Assembly (NCBI GenBank): GCA_002352105.1 | Contig: DEHV01000055.1 | Coordinates: forward strand, 65,057 to 71,001 | Length of the DNA stretch: 5,945 nucleotides | Source: Chitinophagaceae bacterium UBA2791 | GTDB lineage: Bacteria; Bacteroidota; Bacteroidia; Chitinophagales; Chitinophagaceae | Direction: 5' to 3' | Shown here: piece by piece, positions 1 through 5,945 of the stretch | Layout of the letters: every line of letters begins with the position of its first letter | Position numbering within the stretch: position 1 is the first letter of the stretch | Translations under genes and position numbers: made by a program | The notes under the pieces: generated by a model | Seen by the model: the letters and a program-made list of their open reading frames with translations, nothing else | What the model was told of the DNA's origin: nothing | Databases searched by the model: none

Positions 1-255
1 CTTTGAACTGGCTTTATAGTAGATGGGATCATTTTGATAGTGATGGGGAAGATTGGGCCCCAGGAAAACAAGATCGCCGGCTTTAAAATCGGAGATGTTA
101 TCGCCGATGAACCGTTTACCGAAACTCTCCGTCACCAGCAATAGTTCATATTCGGGATGGAAATGCCAGGGAGTAGGATAATATTTATATTCCAGCGCCC
201 TGGCCACAAAGGATTCCCTGGGGTTAACAGGCACATGCAATAGCGCTGGTTTCAT
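1..255 (-). CDS. AraC-family transcriptional regulator, N-terminal cupin part (partial, C-terminus off the left edge)
   Basis: Reading the minus strand from the ATG at 255 to base 1 gives 85 uninterrupted codons. The protein opens MKPALLHVPVNP and then shows a compact cupin barrel like the ligand-sensing domain of many Bacteroidota AraC-type regulators. There is a first motif WHFHPEYELLLV (residues 30-41; H31, H33 and E37 match the HxHxxxE cupin pattern) and a second, GDLVFLGPNLPHHYQN (60-75; G60, P67, H71 and N75 match the second cupin motif). The aromatic and histidine-rich 'WHFHPEYE' block is characteristic of these regulators rather than of enzymatic cupins. The DNA-binding double helix-turn-helix expected at the C-terminus is outside the window, so the AraC assignment rests on the cupin part alone; a stand-alone cupin protein remains possible. 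An in-frame TGA lies two codons upstream of the ATG, so this is the earliest possible start. The gene diverges from the sigma factor gene. Whether it regulates the neighbouring uptake system is unknown. Confidence 0.85.
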   Translation of the reverse strand, partial: MKPALLHVPVNPRESFVARALEYKYYPTPWHFHPEYELLLVTESFGKRFIGDNISDFKAGDLVFLGPNLPHHYQNDPIYYKASSK

Positions 256-371
256 GTTTCAGGTTTTACGCAATGATAGCCGCAAGATAAATCGTCATCG
301 GGAAAAAAAGCATCCTGCCTGATGCAGGATGGCTTTTTTAATTTATTCTTTTATTTTTAGACCTTTGCGTT
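256..371. promoter_or_regulatory. Divergent intergenic region between the AraC-type gene and the ECF sigma gene
   Basis: These 116 bases separate two genes transcribed away from each other, so promoters for both should lie here or overlap the gene starts. I see no convincing Bacteroidota housekeeping promoter (-33 TTG/TTTG with -7 TAnnTTTG). The nearest matches are TAGACCTTTG at 358-367 on the plus strand, where the TA-to-TTTG spacing is two bases too long, and TATCTTGC on the minus strand near 285-292, which has mismatches. A terminator-like hairpin occupies the middle. No Shine-Dalgarno sequence precedes either start codon. Confidence 0.4.
303..339. terminator. Bidirectional intrinsic-terminator-like hairpin
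   Basis: A perfect 7-bp stem ATCCTGC (312-318) / GCAGGAT (324-330) encloses a 5-base loop CTGAT. The stem continues outward with C311-G331, then G310-C333 after one unpaired G at 332, and then pairs an A-run (304-309) with a T-run (334-339). Both strands therefore read as a GC-containing hairpin followed by a run of U, the signature of a bidirectional Rho-independent terminator. Its position is odd: neither neighbouring gene ends here. It may insulate the divergent genes from each other, or act as a leader structure if the sigma gene promoter lies upstream of it. Confidence 0.7.
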
Positions 372-980
372 ATGTTTCCCAAGCCCCTGCATAATGAGAA
401 AGAGCTGCTGACCAGGATCGCTGCAGGAGATGAATATGCATTTTCCGAGCTGTTTGATCATTACCGGCCCAATGTGTATACGACCGCGTTAAGCATGACC
501 GGGCGGGAATGGCAGGCGGAAGAGATCCTCCAGGACACTTTTTTGAAAGTCTGGTTAAAAAGGGAATCTCTGAATGAGGTCGTGAATTTCGGGGGATGGC
601 TGTATACCATTGCCGAGCGTCTTACCCTGAATGCTATTCTGTACCACAATCGCCTGCAGGAGAAGTCCAAACAGTATGCGTTTATCGAAAAAGCTGTGGA
701 GGCCGAGAATCCCGACTTTATCCTGGCAGAAAAACAATATGAGCAGGCGCTCCGGGAGGCTATCGCCGGGTTGCCGGAAAAACAGCGCCAGGCCTATCAT
801 TTTATCAAGGTCCTGGGAATGAAAAGAGAGGAAGCGGCAAAAAAGTTACAGGTTTCCCCCGAAACCATTAAATCCAATCTCGACCAGGCCCTCAAAAACG
901 TCCGCGCATTTTGCCTGGCCAGGATCGAGTTCTGTATGCTTTACTGGCTCGCAATAGGATATTTAACATTTTTTTTATAG
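372..980 (+). CDS. RNA polymerase ECF-type sigma-70 factor (Bacteroidetes type)
   Basis: This 202-residue protein directs RNA polymerase to a small set of promoters, probably those of the downstream susC/susD genes and perhaps its own. Region 2 spans about residues 12-85: LLTRIAAGDEYAFSELFDHY, then the core-binding and -10 recognition block with AEEILQDTFLKVW at 49-61 and a tryptophan-bearing GGWLYTIAERLTLN at 74-87. A linker follows, then region 4 at about 124-178, with LPEKQRQAYHF at 134-144 and the -35-recognising helix-turn-helix around VSPETIKSNLDQAL (161-174). Length and layout fit the Bacteroidetes ECF family modelled by TIGR02985. The last 16 residues (187-202, FCMLYWLAIGYLTFFL) form a strongly hydrophobic tail after region 4; related Bacteroidota factors often carry similar tails of unknown role. 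The start is the ATG at 372, with no Shine-Dalgarno sequence. The anti-sigma gene follows after a 66-base gap on the same strand, so co-transcription is likely. Confidence 0.95.
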   Translation: MFPKPLHNEKELLTRIAAGDEYAFSELFDHYRPNVYTTALSMTGREWQAEEILQDTFLKVWLKRESLNEVVNFGGWLYTIAERLTLNAILYHNRLQEKSKQYAFIEKAVEAENPDFILAEKQYEQALREAIAGLPEKQRQAYHFIKVLGMKREEAAKKLQVSPETIKSNLDQALKNVRAFCLARIEFCMLYWLAIGYLTFFL

Positions 981-1046
981 CTCTTACCCCCAATGCCCTT
1001 TTCCCATTGTCATATTGTATAGGGATCAATTTCTCTATGCTTGCCT

Positions 1047-2225
1047 ATGACTCATGAAAGGATAGATTATCTATTTACGCGTTGTTTTCAAAGACTGGCT
1101 ACCCCTGAAGAGCAGCAGGAGTTCCTTGATCTTTTAAGAAAGCCGGAGAATAAGGACTATGCGGCCAAGCTGATCGGCGATGCGTTCGATCAGCCAAAGG
1201 AAACGATCGATGTATCGGGTTCTACTGCCCGGGCTATTCTCGAAGCCATTTTACGTTCCGACGGTCGTCATTCTTCATTCCCCGTTCATGCAGCTCCTTC
1301 GCAGCGCTTTTCCTTGTTCAGGAGTCCTTGGTTAAAATATGCGGCTGCTCTTATTATACTATTGGGGGCGGGCGTCTATTTTTTCCTGAATAATAATAAC
1401 GATAAAAGCATTGCGGAAACAACGCAAAAGCCTGCGGTAGCACAGGAAGATATTGCCCCCGGAGGACAAAAAGCCACATTGACGCTGGCAGACGGATCTA
1501 TTATTCTGCTGGACAGCATAGGAAAAGGGCCCCTGAGCTTACAAGGCGGCGTTGTGGTAGAAAAGCTGGATGACGGCCAGATCGTTTACCGGCCGGCAGA
1601 TGTGAAAAGCAAAGAGATATTATACAACACGATGACCACCCCAAAGGGCGGGCAATACCAGTTAAAACTTCCTGATGGCACGGCGGTATGGCTGAATGCC
1701 GCTTCGTCAATAACCTACCCCATCACGTTCATGGAAAACACAAGAACGGTATCCATCACCGGCGAAGCCTATTTTGAGGTGGTAAAGGATAAAGCCAAAC
1801 CCTTTATCGTTAAAACCATCAAGGACCAGATTGTCGTTACCGGCACTGCTTTTAACGTAAACAGCTATGCGGATGAACCGGTTTCGAAAACCACGTTGGT
1901 ACAGGGGGAAGTGAGCATTAATGACCGTGCGCTCCAGCCCGGGGAAGCGTATTTGAATGGCAAGGTCATCAAGACCGATGTAGACCAGGATCTGGCCTGG
2001 AAGAACGGAGTATTCAATTTTGACGATAAAAAGCTCGAAGAGATAATGCGCCAGTTGTCGAGATGGTACAATATTGACGTGGTATACGAAAGAGGGATAC
2101 CGGATATGGAATTTTTTGGGAAGATGGGCCGGGACCTGAGCCTTGGGCAGGTGCTAAAAGCGCTGGAAAGTTCCGGGGTGCATTTTGTTTTTGAGGGAAA
2201 TCGGAAATTATTGGTTAAACCTTAA
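1047..2225 (+). CDS. FecR-family anti-sigma factor with C-terminal FecR_C (DUF4974) domain
   Basis: This inner-membrane protein should hold the upstream ECF sigma factor inactive and release it on a signal from the outer-membrane receptor. Numbering from the ATG at 1047 (392 residues), an acidic and helical cytoplasmic region at 1-85 (MTHERIDYLFTRCFQRLATP onward) is the expected sigma-binding part. A single membrane segment lies at about 95-115 (WLKYAAALIILLGAGVYFFL), putting the rest in the periplasm. The FecR domain covers about 190-290, with TTPKGGQYQLKLPDGTAVWL, then VSITGEAYFEVVKD and VVTGTAFNVNSY. The C-terminal domain at about 320-392 (FNFDDKKLEEIMRQLSRWYN onward) fits FecR_C/DUF4974, an STN-like fold. 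The length is typical of the family. An in-frame TTG at 1041 would add two residues, but the ATG at 1047 is preferred. The ATG at 1036 is out of frame and stops after six codons. It lies between its sigma factor and its likely receptor, the usual Bacteroidota order. Confidence 0.95.
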   Translation: MTHERIDYLFTRCFQRLATPEEQQEFLDLLRKPENKDYAAKLIGDAFDQPKETIDVSGSTARAILEAILRSDGRHSSFPVHAAPSQRFSLFRSPWLKYAAALIILLGAGVYFFLNNNNDKSIAETTQKPAVAQEDIAPGGQKATLTLADGSIILLDSIGKGPLSLQGGVVVEKLDDGQIVYRPADVKSKEILYNTMTTPKGGQYQLKLPDGTAVWLNAASSITYPITFMENTRTVSITGEAYFEVVKDKAKPFIVKTIKDQIVVTGTAFNVNSYADEPVSKTTLVQGEVSINDRALQPGEAYLNGKVIKTDVDQDLAWKNGVFNFDDKKLEEIMRQLSRWYNIDVVYERGIPDMEFFGKMGRDLSLGQVLKALESSGVHFVFEGNRKLLVKP

Positions 2226-2241
2226 ATAATACGGACAGCCG

Positions 2242-2275
2242 AAAAAAAGCCGGAAGCGATGGAAGCGCATCCGGC
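2242..2275 (-). terminator. Hairpin just after the anti-sigma gene, with its U-run on the minus strand
   Basis: The stem GCCGGA (2249-2254) / TCCGGC (2270-2275) continues inward past an A-A mismatch with GCG (2256-2258) / CGC (2266-2268) around a 7-base loop. Seven A residues (2242-2248) precede it on the plus strand, so on the minus strand the hairpin is followed by seven U and reads as an intrinsic terminator for antisense transcripts. On the plus strand only a mixed G/T stretch follows, so it would be a weak terminator there, though it could stabilise the 3' end of the sigma/anti-sigma mRNA or partly uncouple it from susC. No minus-strand gene ends here. Confidence 0.5.
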
Positions 2276-2283
2276 GGAGTGTT

Positions 2284-2309
2284 TCGGTTTGACGTCATAA
2301 ATAAACCGA
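2284..2309. promoter_or_regulatory. Spaced inverted repeat with central palindrome upstream of susC (possible operator or leader hairpin)
   Basis: The perfect 7-bp arms TCGGTTT (2284-2290) and AAACCGA (2303-2309) are separated by 12 bases. Arm one overlaps an 8-base perfect palindrome TGACGTCA (2290-2297). The element lies 57 bases upstream of the susC start, where a sigma-factor promoter, a dimeric regulator site or an mRNA hairpin could each be placed. No known consensus is matched, so the role is unassigned. Confidence 0.35.
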
Positions 2310-2323
2310 GAATCAAGCTAGAC

Positions 2324-2335
2324 AATTGTTTATTC
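2324..2335 (+). repeat. 12-base sequence AATTGTTTATTC, copy 1, upstream of susC
   Basis: The identical 12-mer occurs again at 5860-5871, upstream of the next gene. Copy 1 ends 31 bases before the susC ATG. The shorter core TTTATTC also occurs at 342-348, 23 bases before the sigma gene start. The sequence is A/T-rich, so chance is a real alternative; a shared leader or translation-related element is the other reading. Confidence 0.35.
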
Positions 2336-2366
2336 ACTATTCATCAACCCAAAACGCAACAAAGTT

Positions 2367-5300
2367 ATGCAAAAAGCTGCTTTTTGTTACTGCCCCCCTC
2401 ATATTCCCATGCGGGTGCGCGGAAACATCACCAAAACACTGATGGTTATGAAGTTGACCGTGTTTCTATTAGGTTTGTGTTTACATGTAACGGCCACAAC
2501 GGTATCTCAAACCATAACGCTTTCTACAAGAGGGTCGGAGATCAAGAAAGTTTTTATTGCGGTAGAAAAACAAACAGGATACACGGTGTTCTGCAATAAG
2601 GAGCTATTGCAAAACACAACGCCGGTTTCCATTTCTGTAAGGAATATGGAACTGGTGGATTTCCTTCAGACGGTTCTCAAAGATCAGCCCATAGGCTTTT
2701 ATATTGAGAACAAAACGATCGTTATTCGCCGGAAACCTGTGTTTGGCACGCCCGCGCCGGAAACCGTCGCGGAAGTTCCCCTTGTCGAGATCAGGGGACG
2801 CGTACTAGGGGAAAACGGGGAGCCTGTGGACGGCGCTTCTATAAATGTGAAGGGAACCAATATCGGCACTACCACCGATGCCAACGGCTTTTTCACGATC
2901 AACACGGATATCAACAGGACGTTGGTGATTTCTTACGTTGGATACGAGTCGGTGGAAATGGTGATCAGGAACCAGGAGTTGATCAATATTACGCTCAGGC
3001 TTTCCGCGGACAACATCAATGAACAAGTGGTGGTGACCGGGTATACCGCGCAGCGAAAAAAAGACATTACCGGTTCGGTAGCCATTGTGGATATGAAGGC
3101 CCTGAAATCCATTCCTTCAGGCTCCCCCGCCCAGGCTTTGCAAGGACAGGCTTCAGGCGTGAATGTCATCAGCCCGGGCATGCCGGGCGCGAGCAGCAAT
3201 ATCTTTATCAGGGGGGTGAGCTCGTTCGGCAATACCCAGCCTTTGATCATCATTGATGGAATACAGGGCGACATAAAGGACCTGAATGCAGAAGACATTG
3301 AATCCATGCAGGTGCTGAAAGACGCGGGCGCGGCTTCTATCTATGGCGTTCGGGGTTCGAATGGCGTTATTGTGATCACCACAAAGAAAGGGAAATCAGG
3401 CGCGCCCGTCCTTACCTATGACGCATATGTCGGCGTTCAAATGCCTCTTTCGGGAAATCCCTTTAATATCCTTAACGCGGAGGACTATGCGAGGTTGACC
3501 AAGATCGCAACGCCCGGAACCGCTTTATTTGCCAATGGCCTGCCCGATTATGTTTATCGAGGACCCTCTGGTTCGGGAACCGGAATGGAGGGAGATCCCG
3601 CCGTGGATCCTTCCCGGTATCGTTTTGACCCTACTGATCCCGCAGGCAATTACATCATTCAAAAGGTAAACAAGCAGGGAACAAACTGGTTCCAGGAAGT
3701 TTTCAGCCCGGCTTTGATCACAAACCATAATCTTACGGCCAGCGGCGGTACGGACAGGTCTAAATATCTTTTTTCAGTCGGTTATTTTGATCAGCAGGGC
3801 ACTTTGTTAAATACTTATCTAAAAAGATATTCTGCCAGGATCAATACCGAATATAAAGTGACAAAGAATATTCGTATTGGAGAAAACGCCTATGTTTTTT
3901 ACCGGCAGAACCCGGGATTTGGCAACCAGTCGCAGGGCAACGCCATATCCCAGGCTTATCGTATGATGCCTATCATACCCGTATATGATATTGCGGGCAA
4001 TCTCGGCGGAACTTTTGGCGGCCCGGGCCTGGGCAATGCAAGCAGCCCCGTAGCTATTCAGAAACGATCTGATAATGACCGCAACAATGCCTGGAATGTG
4101 ATCGGCAATCTATATGCCGAGGTCGATTTCCTGAAACGGTTTACGGCCCGCACTTCTTTCGGTGGAACCATTGATAATCGGTATATCATCGATTTCACTT
4201 ATAACAACTATAACAATTCGGAGGGCAATACCAACCTGAATTCGCTAACGGAGAATGCGCTGTACAATAGCAGTACGATGTGGACCAATACAGTGAATTA
4301 TGGTAATGTTTTTGGAAAACATGATGTGAAAGCGACCGTTGGTTCGGAAGCGATCCGGAATTATGGAAGAAGCCTGACCGGCAGGTCGGATCAATTGTTT
4401 TCCACTGATTTTGACTATCTTTCGTTAACCAATGGCACCACAAATGTAACGGCCAATAGTACCGCTTATATCAACACCCTGTTCTCTCTTTTCGGCCGGC
4501 TTGATTATACGTATAACGATAAATACCTGCTGGCCGTTACCGTGCGCAGGGACGGATCTTCCCGGTTCGGTTCGGAAAAAAGATATGGCGTATTCCCTTC
4601 CGTGTCGCTGGGATGGAGAGTTACCAGTGAAAAATTCATGGAAAACGTGAACTGGTTGAACGACCTGAAGGTCAGGGGAAGTTATGGCGTGCTGGGATCG
4701 GAGATCAATGTTAACCCTGCGAATGCTTTCTCATTGTATGGCGGCAGTTTCTCCACTTCTTACTATGATATCGCAGGAACCAGCAATACCGTTCAGCAGG
4801 GATTTTATCAAACCCGCCTCGGCAACCCGCTGACCAGTTGGGAAGAGAATATCATTTCTAATGTAGGATTCGATGCGACCCTATTCAATAGGCTTAATGT
4901 TTCTGTTGAATATTATAAAAAATCGATCAATGGGTTGTTGTTCTCTCAGCCCCTGCCCTTTACGGCAGGCGGAGCTACGGCGCCAATCATCAATATCGGG
5001 GATATTAAAAATACCGGCGTGGATATCGCTGTTGGATACCGCGCTAACCTTTCTAGTGATCTGCAATTATCCATTGGTGCAAACATTACTACCTATAAAA
5101 ACGTAGTGGTGGATATTCCGGATCCGGGCTATTTCGACGTGGCCTCAGGATTAAGCTTTGGCAACCAGGTGCGTAACCAGGAAGGACAGCCGGTGAGCGC
5201 TTTCTTCGGCTATGAAGTAATAGGATTGTTCAGGGACGATGCCGATGTTACCGCTTCGCCTACCCAGAATGGCGCCGCGCCCGGCCGTTTCAAATACCGG

Positions 5301-5861
5301 GACGTGGATGGAGACAAAGCGATCACTGCGGCAGACCGCACTTTTATTGGCGATCCCAATCCTGATTTTACCTATGGCCTGAACCTTGGCCTGAACTATA
5401 AGAACTTTGATTTTGCTACTGTATTTTACGGTTCGCAGGGCAATGATGTGATCAATACCGTACGCAACCTGACTGATTTCTTTGGAACATTTGTAGGAGG
5501 CAAGAGCAGGGTATTACTGAATGCATGGACGCCTGAAAACCTCGATACAAATATTCCTAAGGTTGAAGGAACCAATTCATTCAGCACTTCCGGCGCCGTC
5601 AATTCCTACTATATGGAAAACGGCTCATACCTGAGGCTGCGTTCGCTGGTACTCGGCTATACGCTGAAACCTGCTTTCCTGCAAAGGGTAGGATTAAACA
5701 AATTAAGAGTGTATGCCCAGGGCGCTAACCTGTTTACCATCACCAAGTATTCCGGGTTGGATCCTGAATTGAGCGGCAGCAGCCAAAGCTTTGGCGTGGA
5801 TTATGGTAACTATCCGAACAACCAGCGGAATTTCCTGCTTGGCTTGAATGTTACTTTTTAA
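2367..5861 (+). CDS. SusC/RagA-family TonB-dependent outer-membrane receptor with N-terminal STN signalling domain
   Basis: This complete 1164-residue protein should import a ligand, handed over by a SusD-like lipoprotein, across the outer membrane using TonB energy. A long signal peptide has a basic n-region (residues 1-29) and a hydrophobic core LTVFLLGLCLHVTA (30-43). Next come an STN domain at about 48-123 (QTITLSTRGSEIKKVF to NKTIVIRRKP), which marks a signal-transducing receptor, and a carboxypeptidase-regulatory-like beta-sandwich at about 141-213 (IRGRVLGENGEPVDGASINV onward). A TonB-box-like stretch EQVVVTGY is at 219-226. The plug at about 230-345 includes the SusC/RagA signature (LNAEDIESMQVLKDAGAAS at 306-324, IYGVRGSNGVIVITTKKG at 325-342). 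The barrel fills the rest and ends LLGLNVTF with the terminal phenylalanine typical of outer-membrane proteins. An EF-hand-like loop DVDGDKAITAAD is at 979-990. The ATG at 2367 is preferred because related receptors have similarly long n-regions; in-frame ATGs at 2409, 2442 and 2448 are alternatives. No frameshift is seen. The substrate is unknown. Confidence 0.97.
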   Translation: MQKAAFCYCPPHIPMRVRGNITKTLMVMKLTVFLLGLCLHVTATTVSQTITLSTRGSEIKKVFIAVEKQTGYTVFCNKELLQNTTPVSISVRNMELVDFLQTVLKDQPIGFYIENKTIVIRRKPVFGTPAPETVAEVPLVEIRGRVLGENGEPVDGASINVKGTNIGTTTDANGFFTINTDINRTLVISYVGYESVEMVIRNQELINITLRLSADNINEQVVVTGYTAQRKKDITGSVAIVDMKALKSIPSGSPAQALQGQASGVNVISPGMPGASSNIFIRGVSSFGNTQPLIIIDGIQGDIKDLNAEDIESMQVLKDAGAASIYGVRGSNGVIVITTKKGKSGAPVLTYDAYVGVQMPLSGNPFNILNAEDYARLTKIATPGTALFANGLPDYVYRGPSGSGTGMEGDPAVDPSRYRFDPTDPAGNYIIQKVNKQGTNWFQEVFSPALITNHNLTASGGTDRSKYLFSVGYFDQQGTLLNTYLKRYSARINTEYKVTKNIRIGENAYVFYRQNPGFGNQSQGNAISQAYRMMPIIPVYDIAGNLGGTFGGPGLGNASSPVAIQKRSDNDRNNAWNVIGNLYAEVDFLKRFTARTSFGGTIDNRYIIDFTYNNYNNSEGNTNLNSLTENALYNSSTMWTNTVNYGNVFGKHDVKATVGSEAIRNYGRSLTGRSDQLFSTDFDYLSLTNGTTNVTANSTAYINTLFSLFGRLDYTYNDKYLLAVTVRRDGSSRFGSEKRYGVFPSVSLGWRVTSEKFMENVNWLNDLKVRGSYGVLGSEINVNPANAFSLYGGSFSTSYYDIAGTSNTVQQGFYQTRLGNPLTSWEENIISNVGFDATLFNRLNVSVEYYKKSINGLLFSQPLPFTAGGATAPIINIGDIKNTGVDIAVGYRANLSSDLQLSIGANITTYKNVVVDIPDPGYFDVASGLSFGNQVRNQEGQPVSAFFGYEVIGLFRDDADVTASPTQNGAAPGRFKYRDVDGDKAITAADRTFIGDPNPDFTYGLNLGLNYKNFDFATVFYGSQGNDVINTVRNLTDFFGTFVGGKSRVLLNAWTPENLDTNIPKVEGTNSFSTSGAVNSYYMENGSYLRLRSLVLGYTLKPAFLQRVGLNKLRVYAQGANLFTITKYSGLDPELSGSSQSFGVDYGNYPNNQRNFLLGLNVTF

Positions 5862-5871
5862 TTGTTTATTC
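5860..5871 (+). repeat. 12-base sequence AATTGTTTATTC, copy 2, between susC and the next gene
   Basis: This copy is identical to the sequence at 2324-2335. It overlaps the last two bases of the susC TAA and ends 39 bases before the next ATG (5911). The 49-base gap between the two genes is otherwise A/T-rich, with no hairpin I can support, which fits co-transcription of susC with the next gene. Confidence 0.35.
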
Positions 5872-5910
5872 TTAATCATTAGCATCAGTTCTTTATATAA
5901 TCATAAAGTC

Positions 5911-5945
5911 ATGAAAAAATTAAATCATAAATTAATCATAGCAGG
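5911..5945 (+). CDS. Start of a probable SusD/RagB-family lipoprotein (partial, runs off the right edge)
   Basis: Only 11 full codons are present, giving MKKLNHKLIIA and then GG. A lysine-rich n-region followed by the beginning of a hydrophobic stretch fits a signal peptide, as expected for the exported SusD/RagB surface lipoprotein that caps a SusC receptor and captures the ligand. No domain, lipobox cysteine or SusD motif is visible in so short a piece. The identity rests on position: susC genes of this type are almost always followed directly by susD on the same strand. The 49-base spacing and lack of a terminator support one transcript with susC. The ATG at 5911 follows an A/T-rich leader without a Shine-Dalgarno sequence. 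Confidence 0.7.
   Translation, partial: MKKLNHKLIIA

Noticed and set aside
254..322. A 22-codon plus-strand reading frame (ATG at 254, TGA at 320-322) that stops inside the loop of the hairpin at 303-339, resembling a leader peptide with attenuator.
   Set aside because: Its ATG overlaps the start codon of the minus-strand AraC gene, it has no ribosome-binding signal and no run of regulatory codons, and the stop position can easily be chance.
358..367. Possible housekeeping -7 element (TAGACCTTTG) just before the sigma gene start.
   Set aside because: The spacing between TA and TTTG is four rather than two bases, and no TTG/TTTG -33 element lies at the right distance, so I do not call it a promoter.
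991..1009. Short inverted repeat CAATG/CATTG in the gap between the sigma and anti-sigma genes.
   Set aside because: Five base pairs around a 9-base loop, with no GC clamp or U-run, is too weak to separate from chance.
1041..1046. TTG start for the anti-sigma factor, two codons before the ATG at 1047.
   Set aside because: An ATG follows immediately, and the family-typical N-terminus is fully retained from 1047, so the rarer start codon is not needed.
2279..2599. A 106-codon plus-strand open frame overlapping the start of susC.
   Set aside because: It overlaps the signal peptide and STN coding region of a well-supported gene in another frame, and its product resembles no domain I recognise.
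2933..3307. A 124-codon minus-strand open frame inside susC.
   Set aside because: It lies opposite the strongly conserved plug and SusC signature region and shows no domain or signal of its own; it is a mirror of the susC codons.

Overview
The window looks like a chromosomal piece of a Bacteroidota genome, most likely Chitinophagaceae or a close relative (Sphingobacteriia/Chitinophagia). The evidence is the gene set: a Bacteroidetes-type ECF sigma factor, a FecR-type anti-sigma factor with the C-terminal FecR_C/DUF4974 domain, a giant SusC/RagA outer-membrane receptor carrying an N-terminal STN signalling domain, and the start of what should be its SusD/RagB partner. Starts lack clear Shine-Dalgarno sequences, as is usual in this phylum. 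The placement at family level is inference.

Layout: (1) bases 1-255, minus strand, the first 85 codons of a cupin-type AraC-family regulator that runs off the left edge. (2) 256-371, a divergent intergenic region containing a strong A/T-flanked hairpin that looks like a bidirectional intrinsic terminator. (3) 372-980, plus strand, ECF sigma factor. (4) 1047-2225, plus strand, membrane-spanning anti-sigma factor. (5) 2226-2366, a leader region with two inverted repeats and no gene. (6) 2367-5861, plus strand, complete SusC-like TonB-dependent receptor. (7) 5911 to the right edge, the first 11 complete codons of the next gene, probably SusD-like.

These genes form a trans-envelope signalling and uptake unit of the FecIRA type. 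By analogy with that family, ligand capture by the SusC/SusD pair moves the STN domain of the receptor, which contacts the periplasmic part of the anti-sigma factor; this releases the ECF sigma factor, which raises transcription of susC/susD. The ligand cannot be read from this window because no glycoside hydrolase, sulfatase, peptidase or other substrate-defining gene is visible; such genes, if any, should lie downstream of susD. The divergent AraC regulator may or may not belong to the same system.

I found no mobile element, CRISPR, tRNA/rRNA or clearly unprecedented system. The observations most worth checking are in the intergenic DNA: terminator-like hairpins placed where no gene ends on the matching strand, a spaced inverted repeat with a central palindrome upstream of susC, and a 12-base sequence shared by the susC and susD upstream regions.
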